64,000 bases of DNA from Triticum aestivum (GCF_018294505.1 NC_057807.1:271913369-271977368); one strand, 5' to 3'; counted from the first letter of the stretch, positions 31,472-43,267 are shown. The notes: a model not told the origin generated them from the sequence alone. A program made the numbers and translations.

Positions 31472-32212
31472 TGAAAGGATCGAGAGATGGACCTAGAGGG
31501 GGGGGGTGAATAGGTACAATTACAAATTTTAATTATTACTTGGCAATTTTTAGGCAATAATGCGGAATATGAAGATGAGCCTAACAATTGCATGTGAGCA
31601 CAAAGTACTAAGCAAATAACACAAACACGTAAGTAGACAAGCACAAATATAATGTACGCAAGTGTAACAGAGACAAGTAACCACAAGTAGAGAGTTAAGG
31701 TTAGGAATAACCGCAACTCTGGGAGACGAGGATGTAAGCCGATGTTCACTCCCTTGGAGGGGAGCTAGTCACCGTTAGAGGGATGGATGTTACCACGAAG
31801 GCACACCAACGCCACGAAGGCTCACCCTATTCTCCCTTTGAGACAACACCACGGAGGCGTTCTCAACCACTAGTGGTAGACCTTGGGTGGTCTCCAAACC
31901 CTCACAAACTTTTCCGAGGGTAATCACAAAGTTCGATTCCTCTCCGGAATGACTCCTACCGCCTAGGAGTCTCCAACCTCCAAGAGTAACAAGAACGATG
32001 GGAAATGCTCAAAACTTGCTCAAGTCACGAATTCCTTTGGTGCAAAGAAGGGGAAGAAGTGGATCTATCACTTGATTGGAGAACTTCTCTCAAAATGCTC
32101 CTAGAACACTTGGAATCTAGGATTTAGTGTGGATGAATGAGAGAGAGAGTGAGGAGTGTTCTTGTGAGGCTCAAAGTGAATGGTCAACCCTATCCCGTGG
32201 AAGGGAAGGGTG

Positions 32213-32220
32213 TATATATA
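32213..32220 (-). promoter_or_regulatory. TATA box of the copia D 3' LTR
   Basis: TATATATA; the CGGACGTCCG array ends about 38 bases upstream in element orientation. Confidence 0.65.
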
Positions 32221-32257
32221 GGTGGTGGGAAAAAGTGGCCGTTTGGGGTACAGGATG

Positions 32258-32556
32258 GCCGGACGTCCGGAGAACGTCGGACGTCCGGAGGCCCAAATGG
32301 GTCCGGACGTCCGACAGTCATCGGACGACCGGCCGCTGTGAAAAGTGTGACCCACAATCCAGTGTACAGGATACGGACGTCCGAGCGGGGCCGGACATCC
32401 GTAAGAATGCTTCTGATGTGAAAGTGTCGGACATCCGGAGGGTTCCGGACATCCGTAAAAATGTTTCTGTTGTGGAGTGTCGGACGTCCGGAAGTGTCCG
32501 GACGTCCGGGCAATCAGGAAGGACCGGACGTCCGTAGAACACCGGACGTCCGAAGG
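32258..32556. repeat. CGGACGTCCG palindrome array in the D 3' LTR
   Basis: About twelve copies of the perfect palindrome CGGACGTCCG and one-base variants, spaced 10-50 bases. Many variants are CpG-to-TpG or CpA changes (CGGACATCCG). Confidence 0.9.
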
Positions 32557-32830
32557 CAAGGTATATAGATAGCAACTTTTGAGCAAGTTTTTCACAGATC
32601 CATCGATCCCCTCTTAATAGTGCGGGATCCCTATACTCAAGAACAAACCATAAATGAAGTCAACATCTTGTATCTCCATTCTTGAGTTATATGCTTTTGT
32701 CCCTAGTCATGATCCATGCACACGGTCTTTGGAACATAATCCTAAGATATACTTGATAAACATGATTAGTCCCGAGCATATGTGTTGTCATCAACATCAA
32801 AATATGATTAAGGGCATGATTGCACTTTCA

Positions 32831-32846
32831 ATCTCCCCCTTTTTGG
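32831..32846 (-). promoter_or_regulatory. Polypurine tract of copia D
   Basis: The minus strand reads CCAAAAAGGGGGAGAT, directly before the 3' LTR. It matches the tract at 78-91. Confidence 0.8.
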
Positions 32847-33255
32847 TAGTTGATGACAACTCATATGCATACTCATAATAGTAATCGGAAGTATTTGTTG
32901 TGGAGCTCAATAACCATAATAAGAATAAGTAGCGAGCGAGCTCCCCCTCAAAGTGATACCACAGATACTACTAAAAACAAAAATGATGAGGGCTCCCCCT
33001 CAAACTGATGCCACGACAATCAAGAGTTACACTTCATATGGATTCACCAAATCTCAGATTCAACAAACTCATAACATAGTTCAACAACTCATAACATAGC
33101 TCATAACATAAATGAACAACTCATAACATAGTTCAACAAACTACTCATAACATAGGTTCGATTACATAATGAGCTAGAGTAATGCATATGGAGCCTACTC
33201 CCCCTTTGGCATCAAGTATCCAAAGAAAAGAACTAGGGGGACTGACATAACAGTA
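32847..33255 (-). other. 3' untranslated region of copia D
   Basis: Non-coding, with repeated 'ctcataacatagttcaacaa' at 33068-33150 and two 'gctccccctcaaa' strings. No gene seen. Confidence 0.55.
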
Positions 33256-34806
33256 TTAAAGATCATCCTCATCATCATCATCATGAACACCACTGCCACC
33301 AGCCTCGTCGAAGAAATCAACCCACTCAGGACCGGAGGGAAAACCAAAATCAGAAGGGGGATCGGCAGGAAGACGCTCATCGTCACTCACATCATATACG
33401 CCTGAGTCTCTCAGACGAGCCTTCAGAGCGTTCTTGGAAGTGACCATGTGAGTGACCACATCGTGGTGTTGGGAGCAATGGTAGGTGAACATCTTCATCA
33501 TGGCTGAATGAGCCTTCCCAAGAAAACGAGCAATGCGCCCAAAGGGGGCATCACTGGAAGGAGGATGGGTAGCATGAGAAGGAAAACTAGCGGCGGTGCG
33601 ACTAGCAGTAGCGGGAGGAGGAGGAACATGGTCAGCCGCCATGTGAGGTGGGATGACCCATCTCTCATGTATATGGGTGCGTGCAATGGGAAAGAGAGCT
33701 ACACTCTCGATAAATGCCTGAATAAAAGGTGCATGAGGGAAAGCCCGCTTGTGCTGGAAGCTAGCAAGGCGGATCTCATGCCATAGAAAGTGTGGAACAT
33801 TTATCTTCCCTTTAGGAGATGTGAAGAGGCGATGCATGAGATCAATGCAGTAGCTGCTGCAGGAGCCCTTGTCACCCATCTTGGGATAAATGGTGCGGAT
33901 GACACACTGATAAATGATGTTGAACGGAAAACGCCAAATGGAGACTTGATTTAGACCCTTTTGTTTTTCAATGCTAGACAAGGATGATATGGGTCTAAGG
34001 AGATCCGCACAGACCGCAATGCCTTTGGGCTTATGGTTGGGGTCATCCTTGTGGATTTTGAACCCAGTGTCGGGAAATCCAAGTGCGGTGACAAACTTAG
34101 CATAAGATGCTGTGAGTGCAGTGTCGGAGGTCATCCATGTGACAGTGTTATCAGGAGCAAAGTAACATGTGGCATAAAACTGATGGATGGCAGCGTGGTT
34201 AAAATCGTGTTGAAAGGCGAATGGGGCAGCTAGATTTGACGACTCAATGAGCTCAATGGCTCCCGGATATTTCTCCGGATGAGTGCGAATGTGCTCAAGA
34301 TCAATGCAAACATGAAGTGACAAGCCTTTAGGGATGACAATCGTGGTGAAGATGTCGGCTTGGACATTTGTGCGAAAGCGACTATCCTGAGAATCCCTAA
34401 CAATAGTAAATTGATCTACATCACGACGCAATTTAAGATATGAAGATTTGGGGACCTCGTTGAAACGCTTAACATGACGGCCTAGTGACATTGGAGGCTC
34501 AATGGAGATGTGACGGGCATCAACGTGGGGTTGCACCGGAGGAGGAGAAGGTTGAAAGGTTGGACGACGAGTGCCGGGCTTGGGGGCAGCGACGCGGACG
34601 CCAACCATCGGGGACGGATCCACCTCTTCAAGCTCATCCTCAAAATCTGACCCCTCCGAAGAGGAATCACTGGACGAGCTGGGAGGACGAGCGGCACATT
34701 TCCGAGGGCGATCTTCCTCCTGGGAGTCGTCGGAGCCACCACGACGAGACGGACGAGCCGGCCCTCCGGTGACTTGCTTGCGTGCGGAGTGCTTGGACCG
34801 AGGCAT
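33256..34806 (-). CDS. Extra ORF of copia D: putative plant transposon protein, 516 aa
   Basis: An intact frame starts at an ATG seven bases after a good 3' splice site and ends in an acidic tail (DDDDEDDL). The N-terminal 110 residues are basic, serine- and proline-rich and disordered. The core (about residues 180-380) has 'HQFYATCYFAPDNTVTWM' and 'IRTIYPKMGDKGSCSS', the pattern of the 'putative plant transposon protein' domain found in grass retroelements. The copia C extra ORF has the same two blocks. No signal peptide or membrane segment is evident, so it does not look like an envelope protein. It has its own promoter-like region upstream (35148-35545). Function unknown. Intact while pol of the same element is broken. 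Confidence 0.7.
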   Translation of the reverse strand: MPRSKHSARKQVTGGPARPSRRGGSDDSQEEDRPRKCAARPPSSSSDSSSEGSDFEDELEEVDPSPMVGVRVAAPKPGTRRPTFQPSPPPVQPHVDARHISIEPPMSLGRHVKRFNEVPKSSYLKLRRDVDQFTIVRDSQDSRFRTNVQADIFTTIVIPKGLSLHVCIDLEHIRTHPEKYPGAIELIESSNLAAPFAFQHDFNHAAIHQFYATCYFAPDNTVTWMTSDTALTASYAKFVTALGFPDTGFKIHKDDPNHKPKGIAVCADLLRPISSLSSIEKQKGLNQVSIWRFPFNIIYQCVIRTIYPKMGDKGSCSSYCIDLMHRLFTSPKGKINVPHFLWHEIRLASFQHKRAFPHAPFIQAFIESVALFPIARTHIHERWVIPPHMAADHVPPPPATASRTAASFPSHATHPPSSDAPFGRIARFLGKAHSAMMKMFTYHCSQHHDVVTHMVTSKNALKARLRDSGVYDVSDDERLPADPPSDFGFPSGPEWVDFFDEAGGSGVHDDDDEDDL

Positions 34807-34812
34807 CGTGAC

Positions 34813-34898
34813 CTAGGGGAGAAGGAAAGCACATGTCAACACCCCTCCATAGATCAGGGTGAATGCAAGAGGAGGGGGGAGGGAAGGTTGTGCCCTAC
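34813..34898 (-). other. Probable 5'-UTR intron of the D extra ORF (86 bp)
   Basis: Donor CGCAAG|GTAGGG at 34898 and acceptor TTCTCCCCTAG at 34813, just before the ATG at 34806. The upstream exon (34899 to about 35120) is GC-rich, unlike its surroundings, as in grass 5' UTRs. Confidence 0.5.
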
Positions 34899-35147
34899 CT
34901 TGCGAGGAAGAGCACGGAGGAGCCTAGCGGCGTGCTGGAGCAGGGGGTCGACGGACTGGCTGGGGAGAGAAACTCCGAGCAGAACGGCTGGAAGGGCCGG
35001 ACGGCGAGTCGCAGATCCGCGGCGGGGAGAAACCCCGGCGAGGGGTACGGTGGCGGGCGGCTGCAGGGAGTGGACGCACGTCAGGAGCGGCGGCGGCTGC
35101 GGTGAACCAAGTGGAGAGGATGTGGTTGGTTGACAAACCCTACGGCG

Positions 35148-35157
35148 CAGTATATAT
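35148..35157 (-). promoter_or_regulatory. Internal TATA box upstream of the D extra ORF
   Basis: The minus strand reads GTCTATATATACTG. It lies 340 bases before the ATG and directly downstream of the CGGACGTCCG array, in the same order as in the LTR. Confidence 0.55.
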
Positions 35158-35173
35158 AGACCCCAGTAAAAAC

Positions 35174-35545
35174 GTATGGACGTCCGGACCCTACGGACGA
35201 TCGGAGTCACTTATGCGTCCGGACGTCCGGGAGCGGACGGACGACCGGAGTCTGGACCATCAGCAAGTAGAGGATGACAGAGATGATGCTACGGACGTCC
35301 AACAGCTTCGGACGACCGGGCAGATTGTAACAGAAAGATTTTTACGGACGTCCGGAGTCTTCCGGACGTCCGGAGCTTCATCGTCTAGGCCAACTTAAGG
35401 GAACCAGAGTGGATTTTACGGACGTCCGGAGAGGCCGGACGACCGTCGAAGGTAATCAGAGCAGAATATACGGACGTCTGTATGCTTACAGATGTCCGGC
35501 AGTGAAATATCACACGGACGTCCGGAACCTACGGACGTCCGACGC
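35174..35545. repeat. Internal CGGACGTCCG palindrome array of copia D
   Basis: About ten copies of the LTR palindrome, in DNA that otherwise does not match the LTR. It lies between the pol stop (35931) and the internal TATA box. Confidence 0.9.
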
Positions 35546-35930
35546 CAGAAGTTTGGACAGGAGGCAAGAATGCAGGTGCTGATCCTGATGAGGAGAAAGG
35601 CATTTTTTTCTTTTTTTTCACAGTAAAACTTATTTATGTAGTAACTCATATCCTACCTTACTCAATCATAGCCATAGACTACAAGTGGTGGCTAATGCCA
35701 CAATGTCTGAGTAGACATGACATGACACAGAAAGACTTGAACTTTAAGTGCATAGTCACTACTCCATCATGTTAAAGCACCATAGGTCTAGACCCATGGA
35801 TACTTTGAGAGTGTTGGTTCTTTTTATGCATTGAGTAGGGCGAGAACATTCATGAATTGAATGCCTCCCCCTAAGTATATGCCTACATCATGACAAGACA
35901 TTAGATTCATGCATGACTGGGTACTAGATT

Positions 35931-38900
35931 TCACATAATGTTGTCAAGCTCCAAGATACCAAGTTCACGCCTAAGTCGACAGAACCTTGCTTCATCTAGA
36001 GGTTTGGTGAAGATATCTGCTAGTTGAAAATCTGTACCAATGTGATCAATGTGAATATCACCCTTTTCAACATGATCTCTCAAGAAATGATACCTAATAT
36101 CAATGTGTTTGGTGCGGAGATGATCTTTGGGGTTCTCAGCAATATTGATGGCACTTTCATTATCACACTGAAGAGGCACATTTCTATAGGTGATACCATA
36201 ATCCTTCAAAGTTTGCCTCATCCATAACAACTGAGTTGCACAACTAGCGGCAGCAATGTATTCAGCTTCTGCGGTAGAGAGAGCAATACAATTTTGTTTC
36301 TTCGAGGACCAACTCACCAAGGATCGTCCAAGAAACTGACATGCACCGGATGTGGACTTACGATCCACTTTATCTCCAGCCCAATCCGCATCCGTGTACC
36401 CAATGAGATCAAACTTAGCATCCTTGGGGTACCAGAGGCCCAACTTTGGGGTGTGAACAAGGTATCTAAGAATATGCTTAACCTCCTTATGATGACTTTC
36501 CTTAGAGAAAGCTTGAAATCTAGCACACATGCATACACTGAACATGATGTCTGGTCTAGATGCACAAAGATAAAGCAATGAACCAATCATAGAGCGGTAA
36601 GTAGATGGGTTGAAAGGAGTACCATTTGTGTCTTCAGTGAGAGTGATTTTGGTTGGCATGGGTGTCTTGCATGGACTAGCGTCAGACATACCAAACTTTT
36701 CTAGAATATCCTTGAGGTACTTTGCTTGAGATAAGAAAATCCCTTCTTGAAATTGTTGAATTTGAAATCCGAGAAAGAACTCCAAATCCGTATTGAGTGA
36801 CATTTCAAAATTCTTGGTCATTGAATCCGCAAACTTCTTGCACAAATGAATGTTAGGAGAACCAAAAATGATGTCATCTACATAGATTTGGCATAGAATC
36901 AAATCACCCTTATCCCTCTTAGTAAAAAGACTGGGATTGATCACCCCTCTCACAAAACCATCATCGAGTAAAAACTTCTTCAAATGATCATACCAAGCAC
37001 GAGGTGCTTGTTTGAGGCCATACAAAGCCTTATGAAGTTTATACACATAGTCTTCGTGAAAGGGGTCAACGAACCCGGGTGGTTGTGACACATAAGGAAA
37101 GCACTCTTCACATCCATTTGATGTAATGTAAAACCATTGAAAGCGGCATAAGCAAGTAAAATGCGAATGGATTCAAGACGGGCAACGGGGGCAAAGGTCT
37201 CACCAAAGTCCAAACCTTCAACTTGTGAGTACCCTTGTGCCACTAACCTTGCCTTGTTTCGGATGATGACACCATTTTCATCTTGCTTGTTCTTGAAAAT
37301 CCATTTTGTTCCAATGACGTTGTGCTCGGTGGACGGCCTCTTGACTAGTGACCACACTTGGTTGCGTTCAAAACTGTTCAACTCTTCTTGCATAGCAACA
37401 AGCCAATCGTTGTCCATCAATGCCTCATGTACCTTGAGTGGTTCAATACTAGACACAAACAAGAAGTGAGCACAAAAGTTTGTCAAATGTTTACGAGTGA
37501 CTCTACCTTCCGAGATGCCGGTGAGGATTTTGTCAACATCAACACGACCGGCCACTCGAGGCATGATGGAGGTGAGGGTTTCACGAGGTTCAACTTCATG
37601 TCCATCATCCACATCTTCAACATATGGATCATTCACGTGTGGAGGAAGATCTTCTTGTTCATGTTGCATTTGTTGAGGTTCGTCATCCATGATTGGACTT
37701 TCTTGTTCTTGCTCTTGATGATGATCTTGTTCTTGATGGTTATCATTAAGTGAGACTTGATCAACCTCATCAACTTGGGCTAAGGGTATAGGTTGAACAA
37801 TAGGAACTTGTGTTGGTATGGATGTTGAAGTAGTTTGATGATGCGTGAGACCTCCATCTTCTTCTTCATCATCATGAGGTTCTTGTTCCATAGGAAGAAG
37901 TGCACCAACACCCATGTTCAAAATGTCTTGAGAAGAATCTTCTTCACCTACATCACTTAGATCAACTTGCTCCCCATGGGAGCCATTAAATTCATCAAAC
38001 ACCACGTCACAAGTTTCTACAACACATCCATTGGATTTGTTGTAGACTCTATAGGCGTGAGAGTTTGATCCATAACCAACAAATATACCCTCAATTGTTT
38101 TGGATTGAAATTTTCCTAACCGTTCTCTTTTGTTGAGAATGAAACATTTGCACCCAAATACACGAAAGTACTTGACATTTGGCTTGTTTCCAGTTAGAAG
38201 CTCATATGGAGTCTTTTCCAATATAGTGCGGAGGAAGAGTCGGTTTGATGCATGGCATGCGGTATTGACAGCTTCAGCCCAAAAACTATGTGGTGACTTG
38301 TATTCATCCAACATGGACCTTGCCAATTCTACAAGTGTACGGTTCTTCCGTTCGGCTACACCATTTTGCTGAGGAGTGTATGGAGCTAAATATTGATGCT
38401 CAATCCCTTCATCACTAAGAAATTCTTCCAAGGTATAGTTCTTGAACTCAGAGCCATTGTCACTCCTTATTGCTCGGATTTCTCTGTCAAACTTGCGTTG
38501 GGCTTGCTTGGCAAAATCAATGAAGGTGATCTTCGTTTCGTCCTTGGACTTGAGGAAGAACACCCATGTATATCTTGAGTAATCATCAACAATGACAAGC
38601 CCATACTTTTTCCCACCAAGACTATCCCATGAAGGAGGCCCAAAAAGATCCATATGAAGGAGCTCCAGGGGCCTTGAAGTAGATACTATGTTCTTGGGTG
38701 TGTGCTTTGATTGATGTTGCTTCCCGGCTATGCATGCACTACGCACACGATCTTTCTCAAAAGAGACATTGGTTAGTCCAAGGATGTGATTTCCCTTTAA
38801 GAGATCTTGAAGATTTCTCATGCCGACATGGGCTAGCCGTCGATGCCATAGCCACCCCTTGTCAGCCTTGGCCATTAGACAAGTTGCATGGAATGTGCTC

Positions 38901-39253
38901 TCTTTCGAGAAATCAACCGTGTAAAGGTTGCCATCCAACTCTCCAACAAAGGCCACTTTGAGAGTATCTCTCTTAAAGACTTTCACATCCGTTAGTCCAA
39001 AGAGTGTATCATAACCAACAGAAGCCAATTGGCGAACAGAAAGCAAGTGATATTTAAGGGATTGGACAAGCATAACATTTGCAAGAGACATGTCATTGGT
39101 GATAGCCACCTTGCCCAACCCGAGTACATGTCCTTTTGAACCTCCACCAAACATAATGCTCATGAATGGTTGAATAGCTTCCATGAAATCGTAGAGCAAT
39201 TTGCTATCTCCGGTCATATGATTTGTACATCCACTATCAATCACCCATTTCAC
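35931..39253 (-). pseudogene. pol of copia D: protease tail, integrase, reverse transcriptase, RNase H
   Basis: The frame opens with '[13 protein letters not shown]' (retropepsin D-S-G). Integrase follows, with 'WHRRLAHVG' and the D-D-E residues in 'MDLFGP', 'RSDNGSEF' and 'NGVAERKN'. The zinc motif has lost its first cysteine ('[10 protein letters not shown]'). RT begins at '[11 protein letters not shown]'. At about 37094 a deletion of roughly ten codons plus a frameshift falls between 'MDVKSAFL' and 'SQPPGF'. After it the frame 37091-35931 has the catalytic 'YVDDI', '[12 protein letters not shown]' and RNase H ('GYTDADWAGD', 'STAEAEYIA', 'CDNESAI'). The enzyme copies RNA to DNA and integrates it when intact. 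The deletion removes part of the RT palm, so this copy is likely inactive. Confidence 0.85.
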
Positions 39254-39281
39254 TCCACCGGAGAAGCTTACCTACACACAA

Positions 39282-39500
39282 TTAGGACTTGGTTAGAGGC
39301 ACCCATTTTGCAATGGGACCTCTCAAGTTAGTTACAAGGGTCTTAGGGACCCCAATAGCATAGAAACAGAATGCATTTCGAGGAGCAACAAATTTTGCAA
39401 AGACTTCTCCATCCTTAGTCTTCCGAAGTACATAGGAAGGAGGCATGAACTCTTTAGGCTTGTTGAGAGTGGGCATGCCCCTTGTGGCCTTCCCACTCAC
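39282..39500 (-). pseudogene. gag-pol linker fragment of copia D
   Basis: A 72-codon frame (ends 'GPIAKWVPLTKS') lies between gag and protease in a different phase. It reads as the linker of the same polyprotein displaced by indels or stops. Confidence 0.45.
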
Positions 39501-41855
39501 AACCTACCTTTCTCCTTGTGCCCTTCTCTTACAAAAGTTTCGTTTAGAGGAGTTGTGCACTTTTGGGAGGACGTCTTCTTCTTACTTGTGCTAGGGTCAA
39601 ACCCAAGTCCCTCTTTGGCAAACACCTCATTGTGTTGACTCAAAATCTCATCAAGATTCTTTTGCCCTTGAGCACATGTCATGAGACCTTTCTCAATTTG
39701 AGCCTTGAGAAAACGATTTTCCTCAAGAATAGATGCTAGATCACTACTAGAGTTAGTAGCACAAGCATCAACATTTATAATAGGGGAAGAGTAAGCCTTG
39801 GCTAAAGTTTCAAGATAAGTAAGTTTGAGCGTCTCAAAACTCTTTCTAAGAACGGTGAGCTCTCCTTCCTTAGTCTTGAGGGACACAGATAGAAGCTCAC
39901 AATCCTTAGATAGAGAAGCATGAGACTTCACAAGCTTGCTTTTATCATTCATTAACTCTTCACAAGAGTCAATAGCCTTTTTCAAGGAGGCAAGATCATT
40001 AGTGTGAACATCAATGTTTGCACCAATTTTTAAGCATAGTTCATCATTTCGTGCTTCCTCATATTGGACTTTCCGCTCAAGGATTTCACACTTTTCCTTT
40101 TCCTCGGTGACGAGGGTTTCGAGTTCCTTAATGGTGATGGTGTGCTTACTCACCATCTCCATAAGCATACAAAACATAGTGAGTTTCTTTCCTTTGAGGG
40201 AGCACATGAACTTATTAAGTTTAGCAATCATAGGATCATCTAGATCATCATCCTCATAGCTATCCTCCGCATCAAGGTACTCATCACTAGGAGTAGAAGG
40301 TGTGAAAAGAGGAGGATTTGATCGTGGAGTTACCTTGACCTTGTCAGAAGAGCTTTGGTCCTCTCCTTCTTCAACCATGGCCTTTGCCATTAGGCACTTG
40401 TGAGCGTTGCCCTTGTAATCTTTCATGTAGTTGTAGGTGACCACGTCACCACTCTTGTTTACTAACCTCAACGTGTTTTGAGAGTCTTGAGCAACTCCGG
40501 CAACACCACTAACATCATCCGGATCAGATTCTTCTTGAGCAACCATTGCCATTCCATCTCTCTTCGTGAGCTTGGAGTTCAAAGGATTTGGCAACTTCTT
40601 CTTGGGAAAGGTCTTGGGAAACCTTGGTTTATCTTCTCTCTTCTCATAAGGGCACTCGTTGGAGAAGTGACTGGTTTCTTCACAGTTGTAGCATTTTCTC
40701 ACTTTCTTCTTTTGAAATCTTCCCTTGAATTTTCCGGCGCTAAACTTCTTGACAAAAAGAGCCATGTCTTCATACAAAGGGCCCTCGTCAGAGTCAATCT
40801 CATTACCATCTTCATCCTCATCATCTTCTTCTTCTTCTTCACTTTGCTCATCTTCACATACTTGCTTGGCCTTCAATGCAAGATTGATTTTTGATGATGG
40901 GGAACCATGCATGGCAAGATGTTTTGTGGCATTGGCCTTTGACTCTTCAAATAGTTGGAAGGTGGATATGATGTCATATGTAGTCATTTCCTTGAAGGTA
41001 TGGTGTTGTCTTATGTCCCACACCATTTGATGATGATATCGAGCAAGAGCATGAAGCAACTTATCCACAAGAAACCTCTTAGTCATATTGAATCCATCTT
41101 GAGTCTTGTCACACTCACATGACTCAATATCCGCAGTCAGAGTCATGAGACGCTCAAGGAGTTGATTGGGGGTTTCACCTTTTTCCATACAAATTTTTTG
41201 CAATTGCCCCTTGGCAATTTCATATTGAGCACTCCGGAGGGTAGAAGTGCCAGTCCTGGATCGTATAATACTTTCCCATAGTTCCTTGGCACTTTTGATG
41301 TGTATGAACGGTCTCCTTTGCTTTTCATACATACCTCTCCTTATACACATGATTGCCGTGTCATTGAGGTTCTTGTCATATATTTCTCTTGGTGTGGGGT
41401 TCTTTGGATCAACCACATGATAGCCATACTCTATAATCTCCAGCATCTCATCGTTTCCATGTCGAAGATGATCCTGCATAGCAACTTTCCACAATGCAAA
41501 ATCGGCAGTAGCAGTAAGTAAAGGAGGTTTGCCTTGAGGGTTATATCTTGGTTTCTCAACCTGAGGTCTTGCATAAATCCAAGGAACACTGGTGTGCTCA
41601 TTGCTAGGAGGTTGTTGACCAAGTGATGAAGTAGGCACAATTGGGCTCGGACTCACACCACTTGAGTGTGGTGCAAGCACCGCGGACAACGTGGCTAATC
41701 TCAGTTGGAACCAAGGCCTCAAGAGAAGCATCATGCTCCTCTTTTTGCTTAGCAAGGGCCCGTTCTAGATCCTGAGACGTAAAGGACTTGACTTCAGAAG
41801 AAGCCTCGCCTTTATCCTTAGGATCTACAACCAGGGGAGTCCCATCTGGGTTCAT
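39497..41855 (-). pseudogene. gag of copia D
   Basis: The natural start is probably the ATG at 41855 ('MNPDGTPLVVD'), 40 bases after the primer-binding site. A frameshift near 41680 moves the reading to the frame ending at 39497. The core has 'ALWKVAMQDHL...', the UBN2 copia-gag segment ('AKELWESI', 'LLERLMTLTADIE'), then a zinc knuckle C-x2-C-x4-H-x4-C ('CYNCEETSHFSNEC'). A coiled-coil C-terminal part follows ('LCLKIGANIDVHTNDLASLK', 'DCELLSVSLKTKEGEL'). It forms the virus-like particle in an active element. Length is about 785 codons. Confidence 0.75.
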
Positions 41856-41894
41856 CTCGCTCTAGGGCGGTTAAGCCACAAGAATAGAGCACGA

Positions 41895-41907
41895 GGCTCT
41901 GATACCA
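41895..41907 (-). promoter_or_regulatory. Primer-binding site of copia D
   Basis: The minus strand reads TGGTATCAGAGCC two bases inside the 5' LTR. It is complementary to the 3' end of plant initiator methionine tRNA. Confidence 0.9.
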
Positions 41908-41909
41908 AT

Positions 41910-43267
41910 TGAAAGGATCGAGAGATGGACCTAGAGGGGGGGTGAATAGGTACAATTACAAATTTTAATTATTACTTGGCAATTTTTAGGCAATAATGCG
42001 GAATATGAAGATGAGCCTAACAATTGCACGTGAGCACAAAGTACTAAGCAAATAACACAAACACGTAAGTAGGCAAGCACAATATAATGTACGCAAGTGT
42101 AAAGAGACAAGTAACCACAAGTAGAGAGTTAAGGTTAGGAATAACCGCAACTCCGGGAGACGAGGATGTAAGCCAATGTTCACTCCCTTGGAGGGGAGCT
42201 AGTCACCGTTAGAGGGATGGATGTTACCATGAAGGCACACCAACGCCACGAAGGCTCACCCTATTCTCCCTGTGAGACAATACCACGGAGGCGTTTCTCA
42301 ACCACTAGTGGTAGACCTTGGGGTGGTCTCCAAACCCTCACAAACTTTTCCGAGGGTAGTCACAAAGTTCGATTCCTCTCCGGATGACTCCTACGGCCTA
42401 GGAGTCTCCAACCTCCAAGAGTAACAAGAACGATGGGGAAATGCTCAAAACTTGCTCAAGTCACGAATTCCTTTGGTGCAAAGAAGGGGAAGAAGTGGAT
42501 CTATCACTTGATTGGAGAACTTCTCTCAAAATGCTCCTAGAACACTTGGAATCTAGGATTTAGTGTGGATGAATGAGAGAGAGAGTGAGGAGTGTTCTTG
42601 TGAGGCTCAAAGTGAATGGTCAACCCTATCCCGTGGAAGGGAAGGGTGTATATATAGGTGGTGGGAAAAAGTGGCCGTTTGGGGTACAGGATGACCGGAC
42701 GTCCGGAGAACGTCGGACGTCCGGAGGCCCAAATGGGTCCGGACGTCCGACAGTCATCGGACGACCGGCCGCTGTGAAAAGTGTGACCCACAATCCAGTG
42801 TACAGGATACAGACGTCTGAGCGGGGCCGGACATCCGTAAGAATGCTTCTGATGTGAAAGTGTCGGACGTCCGGAGGGTTCCAGACATCCGTAAAAATGT
42901 TTCTGTTGTGGAAGTGTCGGACGTCCGGAAGTGTCTGGACGTCCGGGCAATCAGGAAGGACCGGACGTGCGTAGAACACCAGACGTCCAAAGGCAAGGTA
43001 TATAGATAGCAACTTTTGAGCATGTTTTTCACAGATCCATCGATCCCCTCTTAATAGTGCGGGATCCCTATACTCAAGAACAAACCATAAATGAAGTCAA
43101 CATCTTGTATCTCCATTCTTCAGTTATATGCTTTTGCCCCTAGTCATGATCCATGCACACGGTCTTTGGAACATAATCCTGAGATATACTTGATAAACAT
43201 GATTAGTCCCGAGCATATGTGTTGTCATCAACATCAAAATATGATTAAGGGCATGATTGCACTTTCA
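41910..43267 (-). repeat. 5' LTR of copia D (1358 bp)
   Basis: Matches 31472-32830 along its length. The TATA box is at 42649-42656 and the palindrome array at 42695-42992. Differences between the two LTRs cluster in CpG sites of the palindromes. Confidence 0.9.

Larger units (their letters stand above)
31472..32830 (-). repeat. 3' LTR of copia D (1359 bp)
   Basis: Plus-strand reading TGAAAGGATCGAG...TGCACTTTCA, with short inverted ends (TGAAA/TTTCA). It corresponds to 41910-43267. Confidence 0.9.
31472..43267 (-). mobile_element. Complete copia element D with extra ORF (SIRE/Maximus-like layout)
   Basis: The 11,796-bp element has both LTRs, a perfect 5-bp target duplication (CCAAC), a primer-binding site complementary to methionine initiator tRNA, a polypurine tract, gag, protease-integrase-RT-RNase H and an extra ORF after pol. 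The order PR-INT-RT-RH marks the copia superfamily. The long LTR and extra ORF match the SIRE/Maximus lineage. Pol has a small deletion and frameshifts, so it is probably not autonomous. It is inserted within the extra ORF of copia C. Confidence 0.9.

Noticed and set aside
31300..31749. A 149-codon frame as one gene
   Set aside because: Its first half lies in the D LTR and only 31471-31300 belongs to the C extra ORF; the fusion is created by the insertion.
35174..35545. The internal CGGACGTCCG array of D as a leftover solo LTR
   Set aside because: Only the palindromes and TATA box resemble the LTR. The LTR ends and the sequence between motifs do not match, so a nested solo LTR is not supported.
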